From CAZUNB01 sp964622235 (GTDB taxonomy: Bacteria; Patescibacteriota; Saccharimonadia; Saccharimonadales; JAGPDM01): a DNA stretch of 52,553 nt. The position numbers were made by a program, and so were the translations under genes. The notes below the pieces were generated by a model, which was not told where the DNA came from, made no database searches, and saw only the letters and a list, made by a program, of their open reading frames with translations. The stretch is from the NCBI GenBank assembly GCA_964622235.1, contig CAZUNB010000003.1:1-52553 (forward strand), written 5' to 3'. Below are positions 8,768 through 17,516 of the stretch, piece after piece (positions within the stretch are counted from its first letter, which is position 1; the number at the start of each line of letters is the position of its first letter).

Positions 8768-10060
8768 CTATCCGACGAATAAATAAACACCGTACCAGAC
8801 TATAACTCCAGCAATATAACCTGCCAGAGCTGGTACCGTAGCAGTCTTGAAGTAGTAACTAAAATTAAGTTCTTTAACCTGACCCATTGCAGCTACACCT
8901 GCCGCCGAGCCAATTACTAGAAGTGAACCGCCTGTACCAGCAGTTAACGCTAGTAATATCCAAATGATGTCCTTAGTCTCGGGGAATATTTTCAGAGCTG
9001 CGGCAACTAATGGAACGTTATCTAGTATTGATGAAACACCTCCGAGAGCGACACTACCCGCAATAAGTCTGTTGATACTACCGTCGCCGAACAAGTGACC
9101 ACCTAGATAGTCAAGAATGCCCATATGCGCAATTGCACCAACAGCCAGTAAAATCCCTATGAAGAACATCAATGTTGAAACATCGGCCTTTTCGAGCATA
9201 TTTATTATATCGCCGTTTTTGTGGTGTTCGCTTCCCTTTTTTGCCTTATAATCATTAACAATCCAGACTACTCCAAGCCCCAATAGCAGACCTAGGAATG
9301 GTGGCAATCCTATAATACTAAAGATAACTGGCATGGCGAATGAGCCAAAACCAATAGCAATCATAGTCCAGTCAGGATTAGCGGTCTTGCCTTTAATTGG
9401 CATAGGTCGTTCGGCCTTTTCATGTTGAGTAATTTTTCGACTGAGTAGATAGTGAGGCACCGCAAAGGTTACGAAAGCAGGAATCATTCCTAATGTTAAC
9501 AGTTCACCAGCGCTAGCTTTGCCTGCTAACCAAATCATAATAGTTGTAACATCACCGAGTGGGCTTGGAGCACCCCCGGCATTAGCTGCGATAACTGTTG
9601 CTGCTACAAATATAAGAAAGCTCTTTTTATGTGAATAGATCTTGCGACCAATCTGAATCATTATTAATGTAGTTGTTAAGTTATCCAATACTCCAGATAG
9701 AAAAAAGGTCACAATTCCTAAAATCCAAAAAAGTTGAGCTGAGCTCAACTTTTTTTCCATTATCTTCTCCTGCACCCAATCGAATAGACCAAAGTGTATC
9801 ATCATCTCAACAATCGTCATGGCAGATAACAAAAAAACAACTATACTAAAAATCTCTTGACTGTCATGCAGAAGGCTCTCTGAAACTTCCTTACCGTCAC
9901 CAGTCATGAGTACAGCTAAAAGCCACAGAAAAGCACCAAGTGCAATTGCTACACCAGACTTATTGATATGAAATTTATCTTCAAGAGCTATAAATACGTA
10001 AGCTAACGTGAATAGCCCAATTCCGAGAATTGAGTAGATATTGAAAACGTTTTCGGGCAT
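8768..10060 (-). CDS. nhaD: Na+/H+ antiporter, NhaD family
   Basis: An integral membrane antiporter of the IT superfamily that should export Na+ in exchange for H+. About a dozen hydrophobic segments run the whole length of 430 aa. The two-fold repeat motifs are clear: SGVLDNLTTTL in the first half, SSILDNVPLVAAA in the second, ANAGGAPSPLGDVTT as the first-half loop, and ALTAGTGGSLLVIGSAAG in the second half. AGGAAA lies six bases before the ATG at 10060, and a promoter can be read at 10094-10122. It is the intact relative of the large protein at 5599. Confidence 0.9.
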   Translation of the reverse strand: MPENVFNIYSILGIGLFTLAYVFIALEDKFHINKSGVAIALGAFLWLLAVLMTGDGKEVSESLLHDSQEIFSIVVFLLSAMTIVEMMIHFGLFDWVQEKIMEKKLSSAQLFWILGIVTFFLSGVLDNLTTTLIMIQIGRKIYSHKKSFLIFVAATVIAANAGGAPSPLGDVTTIMIWLAGKASAGELLTLGMIPAFVTFAVPHYLLSRKITQHEKAERPMPIKGKTANPDWTMIAIGFGSFAMPVIFSIIGLPPFLGLLLGLGVVWIVNDYKAKKGSEHHKNGDIINMLEKADVSTLMFFIGILLAVGAIAHMGILDYLGGHLFGDGSINRLIAGSVALGGVSSILDNVPLVAAALKIFPETKDIIWILLALTAGTGGSLLVIGSAAGVAAMGQVKELNFSYYFKTATVPALAGYIAGVIVWYGVYLFVG

Positions 10061-10093
10061 AGTATTTCCTAACTATCTTTAACGTAAGAAATA

Positions 10094-10122
10094 AATATAC
10101 GTCCGATTTTTTTTCACGTCAA
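10094..10122 (-). promoter_or_regulatory. Promoter of nhaD
   Basis: On the minus strand TTGACG (10122-10117), 17 bases, TATATT (10099-10094). The predicted transcript would start about 25-30 bases before the nhaD ATG, which carries its own ribosome site. Confidence 0.65.
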
Positions 10123-10176
10123 TATTTTTTTTGTCTTTTATTTTTTTATCTGTAATTAGAATCAAATATGTTCTAT

Positions 10177-10248
10177 AACAATAGTTAAAAGTTCTTCCGT
10201 TGGCTTCCGATTATAGCCGTTTAAGTCGTTTAATTTTTAACTGTTGTT
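10177..10248. repeat. 14-bp inverted repeat after a carbonic-anhydrase-like gene
   Basis: AACAATAGTTAAAA (10177-10190) pairs with TTTTAACTGTTGTT (10235-10248), one G-U pair, around a 44-base loop. It begins directly at the stop codon of the gene ending at 10249. It may be its terminator or an RNA-level element ahead of nhaD. Confidence 0.45.
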
Positions 10249-10995
10249 CTATCTCGACAATGCTGCATCAGGTGCTTTTCCTTGAAATTGAATATCAGGA
10301 ATTCCTTCTTGGCTAAATCTAACCACGAAAATTTCTGCACCTCGGCTAGTTTCTAGCAAGCTTAAAGTTGCATTAGTTTGTTTTTCGGAAATATCGATAA
10401 GCTCTTCCGCTTGTATTGTCGGCACATCTTGCGATCGGATGTATACTGAAAGATTTTTTAGTAATGTAATATGCCTTGTTTTATCGTAGATGTAGTGCTG
10501 CTCACCTGTCTCATCATTTTTGGGATTTACGGTCCAAATATCGCCCTCAACTATAATAATATCCTGCTCTTCATGATTTCTATCTAGTATCACAACCTGA
10601 GCTGAACCAGTTTTAGTAGCTTTTTGAACTATGGACAATAGTTCCGCTGATTCATCAGTGGTTACTCCATAATAGTTTGAGTTTTTGGGTTCTAGACTTG
10701 CGTTACAATGGCCACAGCCGCAGCCCTTTGCTCCATCAGGATGGTGTATGTCGGTGTGCCAGGTATAGATCTCTCCAATCGATTGTTTGTAGTCATGGAC
10801 AATAGCGAATGCTACTTCAGGCGTTATTTCATCAAAGCTGAGTAGCGCCATGGATAATCCAAGGTCTGCTCCTGCAAATGCTGTGGATCCAGCAGCTTGT
10901 GCTTCTGTATATCCACCGTCGACACAGCGCGTACCGGCCGCAGTTTTTCTTTTGTTTGTCTCTACATGTTTTCGAACTGTTTTGATACCGCTCAT
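10249..10995 (-). CDS. Cadmium-type carbonic-anhydrase-like protein, probable active-site loss
   Basis: The start MSGIKTVRKH at 10995 has GGAG five bases upstream; a longer frame from 11022 lacks one. Residues 23-98 resemble the CDCA (cadmium carbonic anhydrase) family: RCVDGGY with C24, then GADLGLSMALL, then WHTD with H80 and GCGCGHC with C92/C94. Those residues would be the Cys-His-Cys metal site. The family pattern as I recall it is CVDGR followed later by PGGD; here Arg is Gly and PGG is AGA, so the Asp-Arg dyad needed for CO2 hydration is missing. About 150 C-terminal residues are not recognised. It forms a same-strand pair with the gene at 11100-11951. It may bind metal without catalysis. 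Confidence 0.6.
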   Translation of the reverse strand: MSGIKTVRKHVETNKRKTAAGTRCVDGGYTEAQAAGSTAFAGADLGLSMALLSFDEITPEVAFAIVHDYKQSIGEIYTWHTDIHHPDGAKGCGCGHCNASLEPKNSNYYGVTTDESAELLSIVQKATKTGSAQVVILDRNHEEQDIIIVEGDIWTVNPKNDETGEQHYIYDKTRHITLLKNLSVYIRSQDVPTIQAEELIDISEKQTNATLSLLETSRGAEIFVVRFSQEGIPDIQFQGKAPDAALSR

Positions 10996-11099
10996 GATGC
11001 TCCTGTCAATTATTGTGCACATACTTATTTAACTTTTGTTTACCAAGATAGACTATACGCCTATTTTAGGACTACGTTAAAAATAAAAAGTAATTCTAG

Positions 11100-11951
11100 C
11101 TAGGCAGCAGCACCAACAAGCTGTATTGGAATATCATCGCCATGCTCGTCTACAAGAAGAGTCATTAAAGCACCATGTCTAACAGTAGAGGCGCGTCGTA
11201 TAGCTCTAGGTCTCAATGGTATAATGTTACTTATCGCCCTGTATAGATCGAGCAGATCATTACCAAAATTAGCATGGAAAGAAGCGAAACCAGCATCGGC
11301 CGCTTCTTGAACTTTAAGTACACCCCTATTTCTATAGTCAGCAATAAATAGTACTTTTCCAGTCTTACCATTGTGCTCACCGATTAGCTTTGCGGTTGGA
11401 ATTGAGTCTCCATCTGTATCATTAGTCTGCATATTAACTAAGGCCGATGTCTGTGCTTCAGGATCTTCTCCGACGAGTCCACTCTCAATCAACCTGCCGG
11501 CTGCTTCTGAGATCATTTCAACTTCAGACTCTGAGATGGTAGGTAGAATACTTGTGCTGCGTTCAAGTACACGATTATGCTGATCTGGATCCTGCATGGT
11601 TCGTAAGCTAGCGAAAGCCTTCAAAAGAGCTGCACAACCCTCATGATTGAACATTGCAGCATCTCCGTTCTGTAAAGCATCCGTACTAATAATCTTTGCA
11701 AGAGAATCCAATGTAATTCTTCGCTCTACAAAGCTATTGGGAGCGGCTACTTCATAAGCTACAGCTACGTCAAGGGCAGTTCCATAAGGACCGCCACCAG
11801 TTTGTAGATAATCAGGCATCTCATCGATCCCAAATTGCTCAAGGGGTACACTGTCCGGCTTAACTGGGCGGTCATCCATGCACAACCATAGGTCAGGGCT
11901 TCCATCTTTTTCGGGAAGCACGTCTAAATAATCAGTCGCTGAAAGTCCCAT
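11100..11951 (-). CDS. Carbonic-anhydrase-like protein with CxDxR...HxxC motif
   Basis: 283 aa. LCMDDRP holds C24, D26 and R28, and NHEGCAA holds H103 and C106. This is the beta-carbonic-anhydrase order CxDxR...HxxC, with a glycine-rich turn between (TGGGPYGTALD, 51-61). Unlike its neighbour it keeps the Asp-Arg pair. The remaining 170 residues are helical and unrecognised. The start at 11951 has AAGGAAA six bases upstream. It is probably co-transcribed with the gene at 10249, which lies about 105 bases downstream. Overall similarity to known enzymes is low, so the call rests on the motif order and on the neighbour. Confidence 0.45.
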   Translation of the reverse strand: MGLSATDYLDVLPEKDGSPDLWLCMDDRPVKPDSVPLEQFGIDEMPDYLQTGGGPYGTALDVAVAYEVAAPNSFVERRITLDSLAKIISTDALQNGDAAMFNHEGCAALLKAFASLRTMQDPDQHNRVLERSTSILPTISESEVEMISEAAGRLIESGLVGEDPEAQTSALVNMQTNDTDGDSIPTAKLIGEHNGKTGKVLFIADYRNRGVLKVQEAADAGFASFHANFGNDLLDLYRAISNIIPLRPRAIRRASTVRHGALMTLLVDEHGDDIPIQLVGAAA

Positions 11952-11988
11952 ACATTTCCTTTTTTATTGCAAGAAATAATATTACCAC

Positions 11989-12016
11989 ATCATACTATAT
12001 AAAAGATATATTGTAA
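11989..12016 (-). promoter_or_regulatory. Minus-strand promoter sharing its -35 with a divergent promoter
   Basis: TTACAA (12016-12011), 16 bases, TATGAT (11994-11989) on the minus strand, directed to the gene at 11951. The same six base pairs read TTGTAA on the plus strand and act as the -35 of the promoter for 12048. Confidence 0.5.
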
Positions 12017-12039
12017 TATTTAATATTATATAGTATAAT
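12011..12039 (+). promoter_or_regulatory. Promoter giving a leaderless transcript
   Basis: TTGTAA (12011-12016), a 17-base spacer and TATAAT (12034-12039). Eight bases separate the -10 from the ATG at 12048, so the RNA should start within about two bases of the start codon. No ribosome site is present. Confidence 0.75.
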
Positions 12040-12047
12040 CTATAAAT

Positions 12048-13505
12048 ATGCATACTCAAATCGATGACCGAGTAGAGTTTGAGCCGAGACATGGTTTATT
12101 CCCTATTATGTTAGAGAGCTTAAACCCCGAGGCTGGAAGGTTTCTTCGTTTCGGAGAAGAAGAACTTGATTTTATTGCTGGAGCAAATATAGATCTCTTG
12201 ACTGAAGATAGCCTTGCCCGCGTGTTGTTGGAAGGCCAAGTTAGAGATTCGTTACAAACTGCTACTGACGAACAAGCAACAGGATATAGAGCTGGGGTTT
12301 GTTTTGGTCTGGCAATATTACGAAGACAAATGAGCAGTACAGGTGTCGATGATTATTCATCGGATATAGTAGACCCTGAGACTCTACGTACACTGCAAGA
12401 TGAGATCGGCTATGGTGACAACGAAGCTGGATTCAACACCTATCCTTGGACTAGCTCTAATGCCAGAGAACCGGCGCATAATGTAGCAGAGTATGCAGTT
12501 TGGTCGCGCTATTTTGACAATCCAAGCACTCTAGCGGTCTACGGCTTATTACGCCACCACTGGCAGCACCTAGGTTTTATGAATGACTTAGACGATGGGC
12601 CAATTGCTGACTATGTCACGAACGGCTTGGCTGACACTCTCGCGTTGTTCGCAGAAGTCGAAGGATCTAATTTTCGTGCCGAGGAAACTGTTGAATCTAA
12701 TTTTTACGACCCAGAATTACATTTTCCTTTTTTTCAAGGTCCTTCTGAGGTAGACATAGGTGAGCCAAATTTTCGACTTGTAGATGCATATTTTGAACTA
12801 GATCCGGCTGACCTCAATAGTGGAAGGCCAATTGATTTTTCAGCAAGATATAGCCAATCTGGATATACTGTAAAATTCGAGACAAACGATGGTAAGGCTA
12901 CACAAGAAAGATGGTGGAGTAACTCTATACCAGTTGGAGCAGAGATTAAAGTGTTGCGTACTTTTGACTCTCGTCTTGTCATGTTTGACCCTAGCCGTAA
13001 TAGAATTGTTCAAGTTGGCGAGAAAGATTCAATCAAAGATTTTGCTTTAGAAGACAGAGATGTTTTGTTAGTTAATACAGCGCCTAATTCTAAAAACCCA
13101 GATCTTGTTTCAATGTGCTATCCGTTCGTTATTGATAGTGCCATAGCGGGAGAAGCCGAAGCTGTAAATATCGTTGCGCTAGTTCGCGATGGTGATTGGC
13201 ATACAATTGGAGATGATCTTGAAAAAATCAACGATGCGAATCGAGCTATAGTTGTTGAAGGAACAAATATATTTGCAAAAGATATTGCTGGAAGAAAAAA
13301 ACATCGAGATAGCTTTCTAGGAAGGCACGCTCTAGGTCTCAGGAACGCGGCACCGTATGTGACTATGGCGGTTTTATGGGCGGCGGCTCCCAGCCTAAAA
13401 TTACCTACTCAATTATTGCTAGAGGTTGTTTCTGGTGGTCTGATGTGGAGGGTCACGAAGCCACCAAAATTGACTAAAATACCCAACTCAAAGACATTGG
13501 ACTGA
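12048..13505 (+). CDS. Unknown 485-aa protein with C-terminal membrane segment
   Basis: I do not recognise this protein. The start is fixed by the promoter at 12011-12039, which leaves no room for a leader. The sequence is soluble and acidic for about 430 residues. There is a helical N-terminal half with GYRAGVCFGLAILRRQM (residues 80-97) and a His-rich spot LLRHHWQHLGF near 167. A beta-rich middle follows (YTVKFETNDGKATQERWW, and EIKVLRTFDSRLVMFDPSRN). Near the end is a hydrophobic region, APYVTMAVLWAAAPSLKLP, that could anchor it in the membrane with the bulk inside. It ends TGA. It resembles the orphan at 48200-48940 in promoter type and in the C-terminal anchor. Confidence 0.75.
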   Translation: MHTQIDDRVEFEPRHGLFPIMLESLNPEAGRFLRFGEEELDFIAGANIDLLTEDSLARVLLEGQVRDSLQTATDEQATGYRAGVCFGLAILRRQMSSTGVDDYSSDIVDPETLRTLQDEIGYGDNEAGFNTYPWTSSNAREPAHNVAEYAVWSRYFDNPSTLAVYGLLRHHWQHLGFMNDLDDGPIADYVTNGLADTLALFAEVEGSNFRAEETVESNFYDPELHFPFFQGPSEVDIGEPNFRLVDAYFELDPADLNSGRPIDFSARYSQSGYTVKFETNDGKATQERWWSNSIPVGAEIKVLRTFDSRLVMFDPSRNRIVQVGEKDSIKDFALEDRDVLLVNTAPNSKNPDLVSMCYPFVIDSAIAGEAEAVNIVALVRDGDWHTIGDDLEKINDANRAIVVEGTNIFAKDIAGRKKHRDSFLGRHALGLRNAAPYVTMAVLWAAAPSLKLPTQLLLEVVSGGLMWRVTKPPKLTKIPNSKTLD

Positions 13506-13565
13506 TAGGTTGCAACAGATATATTTATTTTAGTACGAAGCCATCTGCCGTTTGGTAGTGAGTTA

Positions 13566-13592
13566 AAACTTTTTTCTATCAAAGAAAAGTTT
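13566..13592. terminator. A/T-rich hairpin between convergent genes
   Basis: AAACTTTT (13566-13573) pairs with AAAAGTTT (13585-13592), with T-runs usable from both strands. It lies between the gene ending at 13505 and the stop codon of the gene ending at 13591. Confidence 0.4.
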
Positions 13593-14199
13593 ATCGACTA
13601 AACCTGTAGGATTCAACGGATTTCTGGCGGTTTGAAAAGTATGTTTTGTAGTGATTCTCCAAATCTTTCGGCAGTGTTTTTACTTCGCTGCCGACAATCG
13701 AGTGAGATTCATCACGAATAACTTCGTCGCTCTCTTTGTTATATGCATCTATTTCCTCGACGATGTCTGGACCAAATGTGTCTATTTTATTTTGTATTAA
13801 TTCATCAATTTGTGTTTTTTCTTTCTCGCTGAGACGCGAGTACACCACATGAAGCATTTCGTGAGCAGCAGTTACAACCGACTGCTGATAGTATTCTTCA
13901 TTATTACTAGCTAGGATATATATTCTCCGACCTTCTACGCACCCTAATGGTTCTTTTGCCCGACCACAAAAACTTGAGATAGTTGCTTGATCAGTAAAAA
14001 TCGGATCGAAGCGATAAAATAGTCTTCTACCTTTTTCGCCCATTCCCGCATCGCTTGCGATTTGTTCAACTTCTCTACTCGGCTGATATGATTTTAGTGC
14101 AAAAAAATCACCGATTTCTGGCGCATTTGGAATAGCAATTGCTCCAATCAGGATAACAAAAACGAGCAGAGCTAGTTGAAAGGCAGTACTTTTCTTCAT
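13591..14199 (-). CDS. Membrane-anchored HExxH protein, putative metallopeptidase
   Basis: 202 aa. An uncleaved-signal-type anchor is at residues 8-25 (QLALLVFVILIGAIAIP), so the rest probably faces outward. The motif AAHEMLHVVYSRLSEKE (about 108-124) holds HEMLH, the HExxH zinc site of metallopeptidases, followed by an acidic helix that could supply the third ligand (EIDAYNKES). Two cysteines, in CGRAKEPLGC, could form a disulfide. The start ATG at 14199 has no ribosome site; TACCAT preceded by TGA lies six bases upstream, fitting a leaderless start. The target is unknown. Confidence 0.65.
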   Translation of the reverse strand: MKKSTAFQLALLVFVILIGAIAIPNAPEIGDFFALKSYQPSREVEQIASDAGMGEKGRRLFYRFDPIFTDQATISSFCGRAKEPLGCVEGRRIYILASNNEEYYQQSVVTAAHEMLHVVYSRLSEKEKTQIDELIQNKIDTFGPDIVEEIDAYNKESDEVIRDESHSIVGSEVKTLPKDLENHYKTYFSNRQKSVESYRFSR

Positions 14200-14316
14200 C
14201 TAGCTATGGTATCAGACAAGTAATTTTTTTTCTGTTCCTTCAATGCCAATGTTATAATTTTTTCAAAAAAACAAAACAAGTATATAAGGGTTTTTTACGA
14301 TTAAAAATAACTAAGC

Positions 14317-14345
14317 TTGTAAAATATTCATACTTAATGTATATT
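14317..14345 (+). promoter_or_regulatory. Promoter of the gene at 14389
   Basis: TTGTAA (14317-14322), 17 bases, TATATT (14340-14345). It gives a leader of roughly 37 bases that contains a ribosome site. The -35 hexamer is the same as that of the orphan gene at 12048. Confidence 0.6.
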
Positions 14346-14388
14346 ATATGATTATATGTCAAATAACTAATTTAGAAGGAAATACAAT

Positions 14389-15153
14389 ATGCCAGAACAA
14401 GACAAACCTCATGAAACTTTGCCCGAAGGAACTTTAAGTAGTACTGATGAGCGTGCGCCAATAGACCTTGAACCAGCAGAAAGAAATTTGAGGTTTATTG
14501 CATCTGGTCTTCAGGACACAAATGAGATTAGACTCAGGATTGATGGGATGACTCAAGAAGGGTTGAGATTCTATTCCATCGGTGCTGCAGTCTACGGTGG
14601 AGCGATAACCGCTTTAACACAATATGGTGATATGGTGACACGTCCTCAGGCTCTAGAAGCAAATGCGGCTGATCATGAATCACCACCGTTGCCTGCGCCA
14701 AACGAACATGTGCCGGAGATAATTGGATTTGCTACTTTAGCTATTGTAGGAGCACTATCGCTTGCAAGAGCCTATAATCATTTTTTTGGATTTTCTACTA
14801 GACGAGATCGAAGAATTGCGGCCGAAGGAAGAAAAATATTTTTAAATAAATTTCACGGTTCACTTGAGGGCTTGATCTCTTCTCCTTCACCTGTAGTACA
14901 GGGTAATCTAGCAAGTTATGATCGTAATCTAAATGAGTTGGGACTTCCAGGAGTTAGAAAAATCCGACAGCCACTAGGTTCTATGACCGATGAAACAGAG
15001 GAGCCACGAGTTTTCGATGAGAAGCAACGTCGCTGGATTGGACCTGACCAATTTGATTTTAAAGACAATCAAAAGCGCTATGATGAGCTGGTCGAAGCGA
15101 AAAAATTACAACTCGAACAAAATAGGGAAAAATACTTAGACGCTATGGTTTGA
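14389..15153 (+). CDS. Unknown 254-aa protein with two membrane segments
   Basis: I do not recognise this protein. The start has GAAGGAAA upstream. A polar, Glu/Pro-rich N-terminal tail of about 65 residues precedes a first hydrophobic segment (FYSIGAAVYGGAITAL, near 62-78). A short Pro-rich loop follows, then a second segment (EIIGFATLAIVGALSLARAY, near 106-125). The C-terminal 130 residues are charged and helical, starting with a basic patch RRDRRIAAEGRK that suggests the tail and C-domain are inside the cell. It stands alone on its strand. Confidence 0.7.
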   Translation: MPEQDKPHETLPEGTLSSTDERAPIDLEPAERNLRFIASGLQDTNEIRLRIDGMTQEGLRFYSIGAAVYGGAITALTQYGDMVTRPQALEANAADHESPPLPAPNEHVPEIIGFATLAIVGALSLARAYNHFFGFSTRRDRRIAAEGRKIFLNKFHGSLEGLISSPSPVVQGNLASYDRNLNELGLPGVRKIRQPLGSMTDETEEPRVFDEKQRRWIGPDQFDFKDNQKRYDELVEAKKLQLEQNREKYLDAMV

Positions 15154-15207
15154 TACGATAAAAAATTCGCAAATTAATTCTATGTTTTAGAGATTATCTT
15201 GTGGTAC

Positions 15208-15948
15208 TTAGCTTAACAAAATCTGAATTGCGACGATGATGAGCATTACGATCATTAATTTTTTTATGAATTTGTTGCCTTTTAGTATTGCTAATCGCGC
15301 GCCGATATAGCCACCTATACTCATGCCACATAGCAGGGCAATTGCTAGTGGAATATTGACTAAATTATTGCTTGCAAAGACGATGCTTGCAACCAACGAT
15401 AGACCTAGCCATGAGGGCATATTAGTTGCTTGAGCAACTAACAACGTTTTTCCGAAAAAAAATGAATTCATAAAGATAAAAATAGTACCAGCGCCGGCTC
15501 CAATAAGTCCGCCAATCAAGCTCAAAACTAGAAAGACGATATATCCAATACTATTAATCATTTTTGATTTGGTCGTTTCGGTGAGCCCGATTTTTGGATT
15601 GAAAAGAATCATTATAATGGTCACAATGATGATTGATATAAATAGTCCTTTGAGTAAATGGGTGGGCGTGTGGTTGAGTAGTTCGCTACCTAAAAGTCCA
15701 CCGATTATTCCCAAAGGCAATAGTTTGAACGCCAAAACCCAATCGATTTTCTTAGCTTTGTTGTATTTATATAACGCAGTCATGCTGGCGCTAAGTGCCC
15801 CAACTCGGTTTGTGGCCAATGCCATTGGAAGCGGTAGACCAAGCAACGTCAAAACTCCAACACTGATGATCCCGCCGCCGCCCGCAGCAACACCGATACC
15901 GGCCGCCAGTAGCCCACCAGTAAACGTCAGAATGAAATTAAAAATCAT
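15208..15948 (-). CDS. TauE/SafE (TSUP) family membrane exporter
   Basis: 246 aa with about eight hydrophobic segments in two repeats. The first opens FTGGLLAAGIGVAAGGGGII and the second LIGGLIGAGAGTIFIFMNSF, the paired Gly-rich starts typical of the TSUP family, which export sulfite, sulfonates or similar anions. The substrate cannot be told. Its ATG lies inside the 3' end of the MFS gene (11-bp overlap). It is the last gene of a seven-gene minus-strand run that begins at purK. Confidence 0.85.
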   Translation of the reverse strand: MIFNFILTFTGGLLAAGIGVAAGGGGIISVGVLTLLGLPLPMALATNRVGALSASMTALYKYNKAKKIDWVLAFKLLPLGIIGGLLGSELLNHTPTHLLKGLFISIIIVTIIMILFNPKIGLTETTKSKMINSIGYIVFLVLSLIGGLIGAGAGTIFIFMNSFFFGKTLLVAQATNMPSWLGLSLVASIVFASNNLVNIPLAIALLCGMSIGGYIGARLAILKGNKFIKKLMIVMLIIVAIQILLS

Positions 15949-17158
15949 GTGGAATATCGAATTTAGGTTTAATATCTAGTCGATTCCCAACAATCGGTAT
16001 GACAAGAATTATTAATATAACTGCAAGGGTTGCAAACAATGGAACATTGGCAAAATAGGAATATTGCTGCGTTAAATAGCCGACAAGCAGACTGAATGGA
16101 ATAGCAAAGAAGCGTGCGATTGCATTAATCAGGGAGATGCTAGCGGCTCGCTCACTGTTCGGTAGCCTTTCCTGAGTTTCACGCTGTGAAAATACTCTAA
16201 AAGTCTGCAGGCTGTGTAAAATTACAAAAACCACTAGAATCGCCATGATATTTCGGACGAAATAAATAGACAGAATCGCTACGAGTATAGAGAGGATTGT
16301 AAGATAGTATGCAAAATCTTTGTTAAACTTCCGTAAAAACACTGCGAAGTGGGCACCACTAACATACATTAAGCCAAGCAATCCACCAGCAACGCCAAAC
16401 AGGTAAACTGGCAGGTCGATAGCTATGTAGTAAAGTTGGTAATATTCAAATGTTATGTGAACCAAAATATCCATTACAATCATCGCAAATAGCAGATTGA
16501 TCATAGCTTTTTTAGAGATAATGTTTTTGAAGGCTTGTTTGGCGTGTAAGAAATTAGTCTCTGCACGGGTATGTTGCTTCGGCTCGTTGATTAGCAGAAA
16601 GATGATGATTGACAGAATCATCGGAAAAAGCGTAAAAATATAAACTTCTCGAAAGCCAAATGATGCAGCTATCAAACCTCCAATGACTGAGCTAGCTGCT
16701 AAGGCGAAACCCTGTGATCCGATAACCAGCGCAAGATATTTTTCGTAGTGTTGCTGTTGATTATCTTTTTTTAACAGATCATATAATAACGACTCAGCAG
16801 TACCTGATTGATTAGCAAAGTATAACCCCCAAAAGGCGGTAGCAAGTATCATTGCGTTAAAACTTTCACCAAACGCATAGATTGCTGAACCCGTCATCAG
16901 CGCAAGACTGGCAAGAACCATTGTTCCTTTTCGACTCCATCGATCTGCTAGTACGCCCGACGGGAATTCGAACACTAAAATTGACCCTACGACAACTACT
17001 CCGATAATACCGATTTGCTGGTAATCTAAGCCAATTTCATTCCTCAAGAATAGTTTTTCGACAGCATAAAAGAAGACGACTCCTTGTAGGAAATATCCAA
17101 TCCCGAGCAACCACAAGTTTTTCCTCAGTGAACTAGGAAGATTGTTGGAACCACTCAC
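15938..17158 (-). CDS. Major facilitator superfamily transporter
   Basis: 406 aa with about 12 hydrophobic segments. GVLADRWSRKGTM (about 68-80) matches the MFS loop 2-3 motif GxxaDrxGrr. FLINEPKQHTRAETNFLHAK is the charged middle loop between the two halves. The start is a GTG (MSGSNNLPSS) inside the riboflavin kinase gene (26-bp overlap), with GAGAGA upstream. The cargo is unknown. A link to the kinase (flavin or precursor uptake) is possible from the overlap alone. Confidence 0.85.
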   Translation of the reverse strand: MSGSNNLPSSLRKNLWLLGIGYFLQGVVFFYAVEKLFLRNEIGLDYQQIGIIGVVVVGSILVFEFPSGVLADRWSRKGTMVLASLALMTGSAIYAFGESFNAMILATAFWGLYFANQSGTAESLLYDLLKKDNQQQHYEKYLALVIGSQGFALAASSVIGGLIAASFGFREVYIFTLFPMILSIIIFLLINEPKQHTRAETNFLHAKQAFKNIISKKAMINLLFAMIVMDILVHITFEYYQLYYIAIDLPVYLFGVAGGLLGLMYVSGAHFAVFLRKFNKDFAYYLTILSILVAILSIYFVRNIMAILVVFVILHSLQTFRVFSQRETQERLPNSERAASISLINAIARFFAIPFSLLVGYLTQQYSYFANVPLFATLAVILIILVIPIVGNRLDIKPKFDIPHDF

Positions 17159-17516
17159 GGATATCTCTCTCGTCGCGCTGCATTTGTTCGATTAGCTCCT
17201 CTGCACCGTCAAACCGTACACTAGAACGTACTTTTTCAATGATGTTAACTTGAATCTTTTTACCGTACAAATCTCGGTCTTCAAAATCAAGAATGTGCGA
17301 TTCTAGGCGTTTATTCAGCTCATGCAAGGTTTCAGAAGTACCAACATAAATCATGCTCGGCATATTTTGATGTTCTGGCTCGTCCTCGATACTGGTGTAT
17401 CCGATAAAAATACCTTCATCGAGATCTGCCGGACAGTCTATGTTGGCGGTTGGGTAGCCAAATCTACGACCATTCCCCTGATGTGGCTCGACTATTCCAC
17501 TGATGCTCTTATTCAT
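17133..17516 (-). CDS. Stand-alone riboflavin kinase domain
   Basis: 127 aa. GNGRRFGYPTANIDCP (near 15-30) is the flavokinase signature with PTAN; GIFIGYTS, MIYVGTSETL and the ending VRFDGAEELIEQMQRDERD follow the family order. The fold would phosphorylate riboflavin to FMN. Most bacteria carry this domain fused behind an FAD synthetase domain (RibF, about 300 aa); that part is absent here and the ATG at 17516 excludes it. The start overlaps the helicase stop by one base (TAATG). FAD would have to come from another enzyme or be imported. Confidence 0.85.
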   Translation of the reverse strand: MNKSISGIVEPHQGNGRRFGYPTANIDCPADLDEGIFIGYTSIEDEPEHQNMPSMIYVGTSETLHELNKRLESHILDFEDRDLYGKKIQVNIIEKVRSSVRFDGAEELIEQMQRDERDIREWFQQSS

